In this document: in pieces, positions 39,641 to 51,707 of the stretch
Layout: every line of letters starts with the position of its first letter
How positions within the stretch are numbered: the first letter of the stretch is position 1
NCBI RefSeq assembly: GCF_000220395.1
Contig: NW_004086417.1
Span: forward strand, 1-53,638
Direction of reading: 5' to 3'
DNA length: 53,638 nucleotides
DNA from: Ichthyophthirius multifiliis
Lineage: Eukaryota; Ciliophora; Oligohymenophorea; Hymenostomatida
The notes under the pieces: model-generated
What the model was told of the DNA's origin: nothing
Seen by the model: only the letters and a program-made list of their open reading frames with translations
The model's database searches: none
Program-made: the position numbers and the translations under genes

Positions 39641-40540
39641 TCAACACTTAAATACTTAAAATTATGACAATAATTCTGATAATTAAATAGATAGTTAAAT
39701 TATCAAATCTTTTTTACTCTAATCACTTTAATACGAAATAAATTTTTCACTAATTGTTTTCAAATAATTTTTAATTTCACCACAACTCAAATTACTTAAA
39801 AAGTTTTTATCTTATTCCTTTTCACTCAAATTTCTTAAAAGACTTTTGTTTTAACAATCATTATAATGAATTGGATATCCAAATCCTCTTCCATAAGTTT
39901 CTGGTTTTTTACATGATATTCCAATATCTGTAGATCCTTCAGGACAATCTATTGTACAAATACAGCATCCAACATTATGATATCCTTTCTTACATTTTGG
40001 ATATATAACAAGTCCGTTTTATTCACATCCTTATTCGTTTTCACTTTGGCATCTTTACATTGCATTATTTAATGTTAAAGAGTCCCCGAATTTCCATGGA
40101 TAGCCTGATCCTCTTCCATAGGCTTTTGGTTTCAAACAATATAAACCATTATCAGTAAATCCTTCAGGACATTTTTTTGTGCATACACAACATCCCCAAT
40201 TATAATAGCCTTCATTACATTTAGGATATACTATAGCCCCATATTATTCGCATTTTTAATTGTCTTTTTCACATCTTTAATATGCTTCCTTTAGACAAAT
40301 AGGGTTTGAACATTCTCTCATTAATGGATCCAATGAACCGAAGATTTTTCCTACTGAATTTGTTATTTAAACAGTGTCTTTAGTTGTTGCAATTATGGCT
40401 GCTAGTTAACCAATATTTACAGAAGCTTTTCCTATTTCAGCAAAACATTTTAAAATATTTCCTTAAAGTTTGTTTGGTATATTATGTTAGCGTGTGATTA
40501 TTTGTAAGGTTATTAATAAGAATAATATGTAAAATATCAT
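39641..40540 (-). CDS. secreted cysteine-rich repeat protein
   Basis: An intronless 299-residue frame from ATG 40540-40538 to TGA 39643-39641. The N-terminus MIFYILFLLITLQIIT is a clear signal peptide. Two repeats of about 75 residues follow, each with about ten Cys, a YPKC..GY..(W/V)GCC.C core, CPEG and a C.KP..YGRG.GYP ending. The repeats differ at many positions, so the duplication is not recent. The C-terminal 80 residues lack Cys and are Leu/Ser/Lys-rich without a membrane segment. It is most likely exported to the surface or a secretory organelle. It is not the classical CxxC-repeat immobilisation antigen, and I do not assign a function. The stretch is distinctly richer in G+C than its flanks, consistent with real coding. 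Confidence 0.85.
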
Positions 40541-40567
40541 TTTTTTTAATAATTTTTTTTATGAATT

Positions 40568-40609
<42 letters not shown>

Positions 40610-41338
40610 TTTTAATTTTATTTTTATTTATTTAAAATATAAAAAAAATATTAATAATAGATATGTATAAATATTATATTAAATTAATTTATCTTATTTT
40701 AATATGATAAGATTTATTTATTAAATATATTATATGATATTTTTATATTAAATATTTTTGTTTTTAAGATATTATTTTAAATAAAATATAAAAATATTAC
40801 ACACTATATTATTTTAAAAATATAAATCTAAAGTGCATATAATATATATATGATTTTTTCACACCTATTTTTTTTTTAATCATTTAAATAATATTTTATT
40901 CATAATATTACAAAGAAGGAATAAATTTTAATGTTTCTCAATAAATATATTATTATTTTACTATTTATAATCTATAATTAAAATAATATTAATTTATTAT
41001 ATAATGCATTAATTTATACTTTTAAATAAAACATAAAAAAGATTATTTTAACTTATTTTGTATATATAAATATAAAAATATAAAACTTTGCTTTAGGCAA
41101 TTTAAACATATTTATCTTCTAAATCGAATTATTATTATTTAATTTAATATTATTTTTAACTTATAAAGTATTTAAAAATTGTCGATTTTTTTTATATTTT
41201 AATTGTCAGAAATTCTATTATTTTTAGTTTTCATTAAAAATTAAATCTGAGTTATAATTTTAAATTTTTCTTAAATTATAAAATAAATTAACTTTAGATA
41301 ATTTTTAAAATTATTTATAAAAAAAAAATTATTATGTT
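40541..41338. other. A/T-only spacer
   Basis: Contains a TA tract at 40568-40605. Open frames exist on the minus strand at 40890-41338, possibly a continuation of the small gene upstream, but codon content is unconvincing. Confidence 0.45.
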
Positions 41339-41621
41339 TCATAATTTATTTTAAAATTTATATATCTATTTGGCATTCTATTTGGACTTACTATTAAAAA
41401 ATTTATAATATATTTCTTTTTTCATAATAATAATTTAAAATATTAGATTTATTATATTATCACTCACTTAAATTTTATATTTTATAGATTTTAATTTTCT
41501 TTAAATTTTTCGAATATTTTTTATAATTTAATTTTTTTATAAATATTAATAAATTATATTATTTTATATCGCACTATATTTTTCTGATTTTTTTTTTAAA
41601 ATTATTTAGGTTGTAATCCAT
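41339..41621 (-). CDS. possible small basic protein
   Basis: ATG 41621-41619 opens MDYNLNNFKKKIRKIQCDIK and a Lys-rich helix. A GTGAGTGATAAT donor near 41469 and a TTTTTTAATAG acceptor would join it to KSKQNAKQIYKFQNKL before TGA 41341-41339. No domain was recognised. The base composition is close to intergenic, so this may be a chance frame. Confidence 0.3.
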
Positions 41622-42549
41622 ATTTTTATTTAGTAATAATTAATAAAATATATTTTTTATAAAAAGTATAAAAATAAATATATATAATACATATTTAAAC
41701 TTTTATACATTTTTTTTTTTTTCATATTTATAATAATTTTGTTTACGAATAATTAAATATTTAATTTCCCTTTTATAAAAACTAAAATCTTTTTTTAATA
41801 AAACTATATAATTTCAATTATGTAGTTGAATTATATTAATAAGTTTTTATATTGTTTAATAGAATTCTTTTATATAATATTTTATTTTTTAAACATTAAG
41901 CAATTATAAATAAATTTATATCTAATTTATTTTTTAAATTAATTTTTTTTATAATTAAATAGTTCCATTTTTTAATTAGAATTCATATAAATGAATTTAA
42001 AATTTCAAATTATTCATAATTAGTCAATAATCATTATTTTATATAAAAGTAGTATTTCATGTAAAATATTTTTTAAAAAGGCTTTAAATTACAAATATTT
42101 AATATTATTTTTATTTTTATAGGATTTTAAAATAATATTTTCTTTTAGAGAACAAATTAATCTGTATTTATTATATACTTATTTATAAATAATTATCTTA
42201 AAAATCTATAAAGGTTATATTATATATTTTTTCTATCTAATCATAAAATAAGAGCATTGTAGTCTGAATTTTCTCAAATAAATATTTTTAATAAAGAATG
42301 CTTAAAGTAGTTATATTATCTATTATTTCTATCGGAAATTTATTATTAAGAGTAAAACTTATTATATATATGAATATAATTTAAATTAAATATTAAAGTT
42401 TGAAACATATATACTTATGTTAAAATATAATTATCATTAATATATATATATAAATATATATATAAATATATTTTATTTTAAATTCTATTAAAATAAATAT
42501 TATTAAAAAAAATACTTTTAAATATAATGTTTATAATATTTATTTTGTT
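41622..42549. other. A/T-rich spacer with a weak coding-like patch
   Basis: Mostly A/T. At 42040-42360 a minus-strand frame reads as a plausible but unplaced peptide (NNKFPIEIIDNITTLSILYQ). It lies just downstream of the next gene's stop and could be a missed 3' exon or a decayed fragment. Confidence 0.4.
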
Positions 42550-43563
42550 TCATTTAGAAATTAACATTAATTTAACATTAACATATTTTATAATAATTTA
42601 AATTTATTAAATAAAAATATTATTATTATCATAAATAATAATTTTCTAATAAATTTATTAAAGATCATTTTTATCATTTTCTAAAATATTAACTTTGTTT
42701 TAATTCATTAATATATTATTTATGATTTTTACTAAACTGTTAGATAAAAATAACCTTTCATAAATTTATTATTTATTATAATTAGAATTCGTAAAGTATT
42801 TATTTTTCTAAATTAATTGTAAAGATTCCAATATTTTTTTGTTAATAAAATTTAATTTTTAATTAAAATAATTATTATATTCTTAAATTCTATTTTTATA
42901 TTTTTTATCATACTTTCATGTAATAAATTTTACTTTTTATAATTATTTTCATTCAAGCATTTAAATAATTGACTATTATTTAAACTTTTCTAAGTTAATT
43001 GTTTATTATTTTAATCATTTTAATGAAAAGAAAAACTTTATTTATTCACTTTTTTAATAAATTTATATTAATTAAGATTAATTTTGATTTTTCAGATTTT
43101 AATTATTAGGTTTTTAATTTGCTTAAGTTTTCAATTTCTATTAAATTAATTTTTAATCTACTTTATTTTTTATAAAAAAATTACTCTATTAAGTTTTCAT
43201 TCTTAAATCAAAACTATGATGTTTTTAAGGAAAGTCTTATTATTAAACACAATGCTTTTAATCTACTTTTTTATTGATATTTTATTAATTTTCTTATTAT
43301 TTTTTTAAATATTTTAGAGCTTAATTTTTGATTATTTGACTGTTTATGATTTAAACTTTTTTCTTATTTTATTTTTAAGTTTTATCACTTTTTTAATCTT
43401 CTTCATCGTTTTTTTAGTTGCTTATTGTTTATTTGTTAAAAGGACTTTCTATTATACTTTCACTATAATCAAGAACTGTGCTTTCATTAGAATCATTGAT
43501 TTTGAAGTTAAATTCTTTTAAGTTTATAAAATTTTTTTTAAAGTATAAAGTTTCAGGGAGCAT
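42550..43563 (-). CDS. hypothetical coiled-coil protein, about 337 residues
   Basis: Starts at ATG 43563-43561 (MLPETLYFKKNFINLKEFNF) and stops at TGA 42552-42550. An acidic Ser-rich segment (STVLDYSESIIESPFNKQ) is followed by Lys/Gln-rich helices, a QQDFPQKHHSFDLRMKT block and a C-terminal helical part (ILESLQLIQKNKYFTNSNYN). Two or three one-base shifts at runs of A6-A7 are needed to keep the frame, which lowers confidence in the exact sequence. No family, signal peptide or membrane segment was recognised. Confidence 0.5.
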
Positions 43564-44281
43564 TAACTATTTTATTGCTTTTTATTTTAAATACATTTTT
43601 ATAAAATATTTTTTTATTTTTTTTTATTTTTATAAAAATATATGATAATTCTTTTATTAATAATATATTTAAGCTAATTATTATTTTTTAGCAAAATTAA
43701 TTTTAAAAATTTAAATTAATATCAATAATTAAAAGTAAATAAGTAATATAAATTTTAAACATAATGAAAGTTTAAATTGTTTTATATAAATATATATATA
43801 TATATAAATTTAAATATATATATATATATATATATAATTATTTTATTTAATTATTTTATTAAATTTTTTTAAACTAATAATTTTATTTTTAATTTTATAT
43901 ATTTAAAGCTAATATTATATTTAATAATAAATAGAAAAAAAGTTAAAATAAATTTTTTAAATAAAAATATTTTAATACATATATAATAAATAAACATATG
44001 TAATTAATAATAAGAAAAAAAAATTTTAATATCCTTTATTTTTTTTGAAATACTAAAATAAAATATATTTTTAATTTTTAAAAATGTATTAGTACATTTT
44101 TTTATATATACTTAAAAAAAAAAAAAAATGTTAATTTTTTTTAAAAAATAATATAATTTCATATTTAATTTATATCTTTAATTTTATAATAAAAAAAAAA
44201 AAATGCATTTTTTTTATTTTATTTAATTTAATTAATAAAAAATTAATAATAATTTTATTTTCATTAACATACAATATTTTC
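43564..44281. other. A/T-only spacer
   Basis: TA tracts near 43790-43835 and long A and T runs. No gene seen. Confidence 0.55.
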
Positions 44282-45360
44282 TCATCCAATTAAAGTCCAA
44301 TTGCTAAACCAAACTAGAGGATGCATTTTATGTAAAAGTCCTGTTCTGTCAATATGTTCAGTAACTTTAAATGGTTTAAATTATACTTATTCCTTTTGTT
44401 AAATCTTTTATTAATTTTCTTATATAATAGCATCTTTAACTTCTTATTTATCCCAAGGAGCTGCTTATTATTAAATCAATTATTATTTCCAGGTTTCTTC
44501 ATCTTATTCATAAATATGTGGATTATAAATCCAATTTCTTTCTTCAAATTCACCTTTATTTTAATTTTTTAAAAATGTTTAAATCTCAATTTTAGTGAAT
44601 TTTCTATTCAAAGGTTCAAAATTTTAACTTTATTAAAAAATAAATAAAAATATATTTAATATTTTTTTACATAAAATCTTCTTTGTTTTCGCCATATAAT
44701 CTATTTGAATACATAGTTTTATTTAATCTACCTTCATTTGCTCCATAACGTTTTGAAGTATAAATATAATCTCCAAGTTTATAAAATAAGTATACTGTAG
44801 CTAATTATGAAATTATTTTATAATGTGGTTAATATTTTAATCTTGGGAAATATTTTTCGAAATGATTATAATATTTACTAAAACTATATGTAAAAAATAC
44901 ACCAGAAAATAATCCTATATTTAATTTTTATATATTTTTAATATTATTAATTAATTTTAACTATATAAATATATATGTTTTTATTTTTTTCAATAAAAAT
45001 AATAATAATTTTTATTTATTTATAGTTTATTTCTTACCTAAATATTTTCCTGTAGATTAATGGGCTTATATCCATGCCAATTATTGGGCTTCTTCTTTTG
45101 TAAAACCATTTGCAATCTTTTTAAAAAATTTATATTTATTTTGTTATATTAATAAAACATATAATCCATATTATCAATATTTTTTATTATATTAAATTAT
45201 TGTGTAGTATATATGTTATATGTTATGTTGTTTTTTTTGTTATTTTATTATATATATATATATATATATTTTATTTTACTAAACTCAATTCCCTTGGATC
45301 TTCTTTTTATAGATTAAAAATATTTGGATTAAAAATTCGTTCAAATAAATGATTAACCAT
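44282..45360 (-). CDS. conserved-looking protein with one central hydrophobic region, 249 residues
   Basis: Starts at ATG 45360-45358 (MVNHLFERIFNPNIFNLQKE) and stops at TGA 44284-44282. Introns at 45117-45279, 44915-45037 and 44628-44670 all restore frame. A Gly/Phe-rich hydrophobic stretch (GLFSGVFFTYSFSKYY) and an ATVYLFYKLGDYIYTSKRYG segment look membrane-associated. The C-terminal half is soluble and Trp/Pro-containing, ending HPLVWFSNWTLIG. No named family was recognised. Size, single membrane region and Arg/Lys/Tyr-rich character would suit a ciliate-specific mitochondrial inner-membrane subunit, but that is a guess. Confidence 0.75.
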
Positions 45361-46797
45361 TTTTATTTTTCCTTTTTTTATTTTAATTTTAATTTTCTTT
45401 TGGAAATTTTTTTTTATTTTAATATAAATGTAAAATATATTTTAATAAATTAAGGTATTTTGGAAAAAATAAATAAAAATATATTTTTTAAAAATATATA
45501 TAAAAATAATTTATTTTTTAAAAAAATATATAAATTATTATTTACTTATATTTAATTTGCTCCTTTTTTTAATATTTAATTAATATGAATTTATATAAAC
45601 TTCATAAAATATATTTTTTAAACAAATATTAGAATTATTTATAAGAAAGTTTATAAATAAACTAAATATATTTATTTATTAAATTTAAATTTTATTTTTA
45701 TTTTAAATAAAATATAGATTAATTAGTATTTGATTATAATAATATAAAATCATTATAATTAATTTTATTTAGTTAATATTATATTAATAAAAATAAATAT
45801 TAAAATACTATATTATTATTATTTTTTATAATAAAAATTATAAAAAATTAAAACATTTATGCATTAATGAATTTATGACAGACATAATTTATTGCCAACA
45901 TAATACTAAAAAATATAAATTAAATCGTATCAAAAAATAATAAATTGCAAGAAAATTTCAAAAAAAATTAAAATAATAAAAAAAATCTACTTTAATAATA
46001 TTAAAAAATTAATAAATTTTTATTTATATATTCAGAAGAACAACTTAAGTAAAAATCTAAAATTTTTATAAATAAAAAACATTAAATACTATCTAAAATC
46101 AATTATTCCAAATATCTTATGTATTTTTTTTAAATAAATTTATATGTTCTATTTGATTTTGTGATTATAAATTATAAAATTATATATATATTTTTTAATA
46201 TGAGTTATTTTTTATTCTTTTATTATTTGCCTTTACCTTTTTATGGAATTAATTGTATAAATTTTAGGAAAATTAATATTATAAAATTTATATCTTTATA
46301 TAATGTTTTTTAATTAATAAATAAAATAATAATATAAAATTAAGTATTATAATTATATAAACAATATATTAGTATAAAAAATAAAAAGACTATAAATAAA
46401 ATTTATATGAATAAAAAAAAAGGATTTATGTGATAGTTTAATTTTTTGGATTAATTTTTTATTTAAAAAGAAGTATTAAATTTTATAAAAAAAAGTTAAT
46501 TTTGCTTTTTGTTTTGAAGATAACGTATTTTTTTTTTAAAAAAAAAAATTTTATAACTTAAAATGTCATTTATGAAAATTAATTAAAGCTGTATATAAAT
46601 TTTATATTAATATATATATAGTTTAAATATGAATAAAATATTTTATAGTTAATTTTTTATGTATATAAAATTATATAATTATATTAATATTATAAATTTA
46701 AATTAAAAAAAAATTAATAAATATTATTTAAGAATTTTATTTTATTAAATTATTGAAAAAAAATATAATATAATATAATATAATATAATATAATATA

Positions 46798-46835
<38 letters not shown>

Positions 46836-47440
46836 TAATTAATTATTAATTTATATTTATTTATATTATTATTTAAAATATTATATATATTTTTTTTTTA
46901 TTTATATTTAAATAAATTAAATTTGATAACTATTTTTTTTTTTTTAAATTATATTATTTTTAATATTATAATATCATTTTTTTTTATTATATTATTTTTT
47001 TAAATTACCTTTATTTTTTTATATTTTGATATGTATTTATTTTATAAAAACTATATTATACTTTTATAGTTTTATTTTTAATAATCTTAAATTTATTTAT
47101 TTATTTATATTTTCATTTTTCATAATATTTATAATTTTTATATTTATTTTTTTCAAAATTATAAATTATTTATTTTTATAAGTTTGTTATTTGATATATG
47201 CTTTTATCAAATCATATTATTATATTTTTTATTTTTTTAAAAATAATCATTTTTTTATATTACTGTTTTTGATTAAAATATAATATTTTTTATATATGTT
47301 ATTTAAAAAAAATGTATTTATATAATTCAATTTGCAGTTTTTTAATATTTTTTTATTTAAAATTAATAAAATATTTTTTTAAAAAAAATTTGAATTAAAA
47401 AAATATTTAAAAATAAAAATATTATTAATTATTGAAATTA
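45361..47440. other. long A/T-rich spacer
   Basis: About 2 kb with a pentanucleotide (TATAA)n tract at 46762-46803 followed by a TA tract. No convincing gene or RNA on either strand. Confidence 0.5.
46762..46830. repeat. pentanucleotide TATAA tandem tract running into TA repeats
   Basis: About eight units of TATAA, then about 14 TA units. Unusual unit length for the window. Confidence 0.85.
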
Positions 47441-48077
47441 ATGGAATAATTCTGTTCATTTATTTAAATAAACGATTTAAACCAAGAAAGCGACATTTTA
47501 CAATAGCAAAGTGAAGAATTCAATCATAAATTATATCATGAAATATCCAAAAAGCATGATATATTTTCAAACTTATCTGTTTAATTATATAATTGTTTTA
47601 GAATTCCCTAAAAAGAGTAAAATTTAAAAATTTATAAAAAATATTATTTACAATTAAACCTAAAGATATAATTAACTACGTATATTTTTAGAATAATAAA
47701 AAATAAAATGCATAAAAGAAAATATTTAAATAAGTATATAAACTTTTTAATAAAAACTTAATTAATTAGATTAAGTTTGGTTTGAAATTTGTCAAGAATT
47801 TTAATAAATTTTAGATAAATAAAAAGAAAAAGACCTTTTATATTAACAATAAGTAAATAATAAAAATAAATCTTAATAATAATAAAATTAAATTTAGAAG
47901 AATCAAATTTAATTTTAATAATAATAATAGATACCAATATAATAAAATAAAACAGATAATTATTTATTTAATATTAATGTAATTTTAAATAATGGTGATA
48001 AATAAAATTCATCTTTTGGAAACAAAATTATTAAAAATAAAAAAAATAGTGGAGGAAATAAATGTAAAATAAATTTA

Positions 48078-48124
<47 letters not shown>

Positions 48125-48482
48125 TTTTTAGAGATAAATAAATTATTAATAATTAGAAGAATTTTCGATCGACATGAAATAATAAAATAGTCCTTTAAAA
48201 AGAAAAATTTCTCCATAAAGTCCTCCAAACATTAAAAATTTAAACCGTAATGGATAATATAAATATTATAATGTTGTTAAAATTCCTAATATAAAAGGAA
48301 TTAATAATAAACAATAAAATGTTGATATTAATAATAATATATCTTCAAATAATAAAAATACAAATGAAAATAATGAAGATGGATATAATTTAAAAAAAGT
48401 TTTGAACAAAATAATAATTAAGACCTAAACTGAAAAATAAGAAAGATCAAGAAATTCTATACTTAAAAATAGAAACAAATGA
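47441..48482 (+). CDS. hypothetical Q/N-rich protein with SPxK-like motifs
   Basis: Starts at ATG 47441 (MEQFCSFIQINDLNQESDIL) and ends at TGA 48480-48482. The middle is coiled-coil and polyGln-rich (EICQEFQQILDKQKEKDLLY). The last exon has NSPLKRKISPQSPPN, a Ser-Pro/basic patch of the kind phosphorylated by cyclin-dependent kinases. A TA-rich intron lies at about 48065-48131. Exon borders in the first half are uncertain: the frame changes near 47.7 kb, either by an intron or a homopolymer miscount. No known domain. It converges with the doublecortin-Ras gene, about 90 bases tail to tail. Confidence 0.55.
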
Positions 48483-48574
48483 AATTCTAAAAATAAAATA
48501 AAAAAAAAATCCTATATATTAATATATATATAATACAAAAATAAAATTAAATAATTAAAAATAAAAAGAAAATA

Positions 48575-49805
48575 TCATTTACAACATTTATTAAAAAAAC
48601 TAAAAAAAAGCTTAAAAAACTCTATTTTTAATCTTTAATTTATAAATCTGTTTTTCCATCTTAATTTTTTTTACGTTTTTTTATTACATTAAATTTATTA
48701 ATTCTCTAAATGCTTCTTCTATATTTTATCCTGTTTTTGCACTCACTTCAAAATATTTTACCCCATATTTTTTCGCTAAATTTTATCCTTCTTCTTAATT
48801 TATTTCTCTTTTGTATTATAAATCAATTTTATTTGCACATAAAATTACTGATTTTTCCCTTTTAGGATATAATTTGTCATATAAGATGAAAAAATTTTCT
48901 ATTTCTTTAAATTAATTACGATCCGTTACAGAATATACGAATATAAAACACTATCTTTATGTTAACCATCTAGTTCTTAATGCTACAAAATCATCTTCTC
49001 CTATTATAAATATTATTTATATTTAAAAAAAATAAAATAAAACACAAAATATGTAAATAATGAATTACCAGCAGTATCTAATATATCTAATAAATACAAA
49101 TGGCCTTCATATTCATAATTATATCTTTAGTTATCCTCTAACGTATTATTATACTCTTCTACAAATATTCCTCGAACAAATTTATTTGTTATACATGATT
49201 TACCTACTCCAGCAGGCCCCATTATAGCTATTTCGTATTAATTTATACTATTCAAGGGTTTTAATAAATACTATTCTTCCTTTAATGGTTAAAGTTTTAT
49301 ACTTTTTGGGTAACTAAATTATTCACCCTATTATTTTTTATTTTATTTTTAGTTATTTTAGTTTTTTTTTAAAAAAAAATAAATAAATGTAAATTATGGG
49401 GTTTTTTATACATTATTTTTACTTAAGATATCACTAAGTTTTAGCCTTAAGATATTTAGTATCTTTCTGTTATTTCTTCACCAGTTGATGTGAATATTCT
49501 TCGTGCGTTTATTCCTTATTTTTTATTTTGTTTTGTTTATTTGTTTTGTTTTTTTTGTTAATTTTAAAGATAAAATAATAATGAATTTGGTTTGTAGAGA
49601 TTTTTTATTTTAATAAAATATATTTTTTTTTTTTTTAATAAAAGTTTTTTATATTTTAAATAGTATTTATATGGAAACCTAATACTTTAGAAAATATATA
49701 GATAATTTCTGTTAATTAAGCATTTGAATAAAAAGTAACTTTTTACGCTTTACTTAAACTTTCCCCATTTTTACAAATTGTAACAACAATTAGACTTGAA
49801 TCCAT
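48575..49805 (-). CDS. doublecortin domain fused to Ras-like small GTPase
   Basis: ATG 49805-49803; introns 49515-49678, 49328-49432 and 49001-49068 each restore frame. Residues 1-85 form a doublecortin (DCX) fold: SLIVVTICKNGESLSKAQKV, then GINARRIFTSTGEEITERY and QGQNLVISQGEQF. Residues 104-265 form a Ras fold: P-loop GPAGVGKS (110-117), switch-I Thr 135, DTAGE (157-161), NKID (216-219), SAK (246-248). DCX domains bind microtubules, so this looks like a GTPase tethered to microtubules. The Ras Gln61 position is Glu and the Gly12 position is Ala, which in other Ras proteins slows hydrolysis. The 3' end is uncertain: after INLM an A-run ambiguity gives either a long tail or, as chosen, an ending NKCCK with a Cys pair that could be prenylated. 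Confidence 0.85.
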
Positions 49806-50032
49806 TTTTTTTTTATATATATATTTTATATATTTAATTTCTTGTATATAATGATTTATTTTTATCTTGTTTTTTTTTTTTTTAAATTAATTTTATTAAT
49901 TTTTTATTTTAGAAAAAAAATATTAAATTTAATGTGAGTTAAAAAAATTTAAATAAAAAACTTATATTTTTGTTTATATATAAAATATATTTTTTATAAC
50001 TAATAATATTAATTAATTAATTAAAAAAAAAA

Positions 50033-50272
50033 ATGGATTAAAATTTTGTTTAAAATTAAGAAGATAAGTAAAATTGTGAAAATTAATTTTTACTTTATAA
50101 ATCATGTTATGCAAAATATTTTTAAAAAGACCCAAAATAATTAGTTTAATGTATAGATTTATATTAAAGTTATCAATCATGTTTGATTAATAAAGCTAAT
50201 ATAGAAAAAATATAAGGAAATTATAAAAATAAATCATTAACATACGAATTCATTTAATATATAGATAAATGA
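50033..50272 (+). CDS. twin CX9C mitochondrial protein
   Basis: An intronless 79-residue frame from ATG 50033 to TGA 50270-50272. It has two CX9C motifs: C15-x9-C25 (CENQFLLYKSC) and C40-x9-C50 (CIDLYQSYQSC), each on a predicted helix with Tyr/Leu at the usual positions. Twin CX9C proteins are oxidised by Mia40 in the mitochondrial intermembrane space; many assist cytochrome c oxidase or complex I assembly. Short length and spacing fit this class (Cmc/Cox/Pet191-like), but the member cannot be named. It starts 228 bases from the divergent doublecortin-Ras gene. Confidence 0.85.
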
Positions 50273-50439
50273 TTATTTTTATTTTACATAAATACTTTTA
50301 AAATACTTAATATTCTCAATTTTAAATTCAAAATTATATATAATATTTATATATATAATATTTTTATATTTTAAATATACACATATTAATTATTTTATAA
50401 CTTTGTATTTTAATTTACAATTTATCTTTTTATAAAACA

Positions 50440-50920
50440 GTAAAATAACTAAAAGGCATAATCAGTTTTTTCTTGTCTTTATTTTTTTCATAAAGTTTTA
50501 AATGTAATATATGGGAAATAGTATATCAATTTATATACGTTTTGCGCATAGGTATACTAAAGATAGCATATCAACCATTATAGGGGCTAACTAAAAGAAT
50601 CATACTGATTAAAATTTAGGATGCACTTCATAATTCTTAGTTTAATGTATAGCAGGAGAATATACATTATTGCTAAAGGATATGTTCTGCTTCTTAATAG
50701 ATTCCAATAATTACCCAATACAGGCATGATACTGCCAAAATCTTTGGAAAAGCTTAACTGAATTTTTAAGTCAAAATAATGATAAACAGATAAAACATGT
50801 ATTTTATTTATCAAGTATATTTATCACGTTGGGTAAGAATTATTACATAAAAGCATAAATATTATAAGTATAATAATATACCTAATGCAAAGTTTATATC
50901 CAGTAAAATAAAAATTTAAA
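50440..50920. ncRNA. candidate structured noncoding RNA (G+C-rich island)
   Basis: This stretch is clearly richer in G and C than any other intergenic region here. The minus frame 50587-50814 looks protein-like only under the standard code and lacks a family. Local inverted repeats are dense: GGCATGATACTGCC (about 50723-50736), CCAAAATCTTTGG just after it, GCAGGAGAATAT pairing with ATATGTTCTGC (about 50654-50692), and GATAAACAGATAAAACATG pairing with the following TATTTTATTTATC. No rRNA, tRNA, snRNA, SRP, RNase P or telomerase template motif was matched. Strand and ends are unknown. Confidence 0.35.
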
Positions 50921-51674
50921 TAAATTATGTATAATCTAAAAAACTAATATTATAAATAAAGCAATAAAAAAGAATAAGTAGTGTTAAGGTAAATACTCTT
51001 TTATGAAAAACAAATCTCAATAATAAGTAAAACTTTTAAATTAAAATTATTATTTTATTGAAAAATATTAAAAGAAATGGTAATAATATATAAAAAAAAA
51101 TATATATTATTTAAATAGTATAAAATATAATAAATATAAATAAAAAAGTATAAAATAATTTATATATTTAAATATATATTTATAAAATTTTTATTAATAA
51201 ACTAAAAATATATATATAAATATCAATATTTAAAAAAAAATATTAATTATTATTTATTACAACATTAATTAAAAAAATATTTTTATATATTATATTAATA
51301 ATATATTTTTTTATAAATTTTTTATAATAATATATTAATTAAATACAAAATAAATAATAAATATAAAAGTATATATATCAATATATATTAATCTACATAA
51401 AATAAAAATATATATAATTTTTTTTTTATATAAATAAGATTTTTCAAAATATAAATAATTTATTTTATTTAACTTAATAATTTTGTTTTAATTTTAACTT
51501 TAAAACAAATATTTTTGGATTTTTAAGAATTTAAAACTTTACATATAAATTTTAATGAATAAATAAATAAGATAATCATTAATACATAAAAATAAATTTA
51601 TATATATATAATATATATATATATTTTTTTTTTTTAAAAGAACAAAAATAAAAGTATTTTCATAACAAATGTTA

Positions 51675-51707
<33 letters not shown>

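Noticed and set aside
39641-40540. Immobilisation antigen (i-antigen)
   Set aside because: i-antigens have CxxC periodic repeats and a hydrophobic GPI-type C-terminus. Here the repeat pattern differs and the C-terminus is polar.
50654-50750. U4 or U5 snRNA
   Set aside because: Short matches such as GGCAGTATCATGCC and TACTAAAGAT recall U4 and U5, but the surrounding stem and loop sequences and the Sm site do not follow either family.
50587-50814. 75-residue minus-strand frame under the standard code in the G+C island
   Set aside because: It is open in the standard code only by chance. The rest of the window uses TAA/TAG as Gln, no family fits, and hairpins dominate the region, so an RNA is a better guess.
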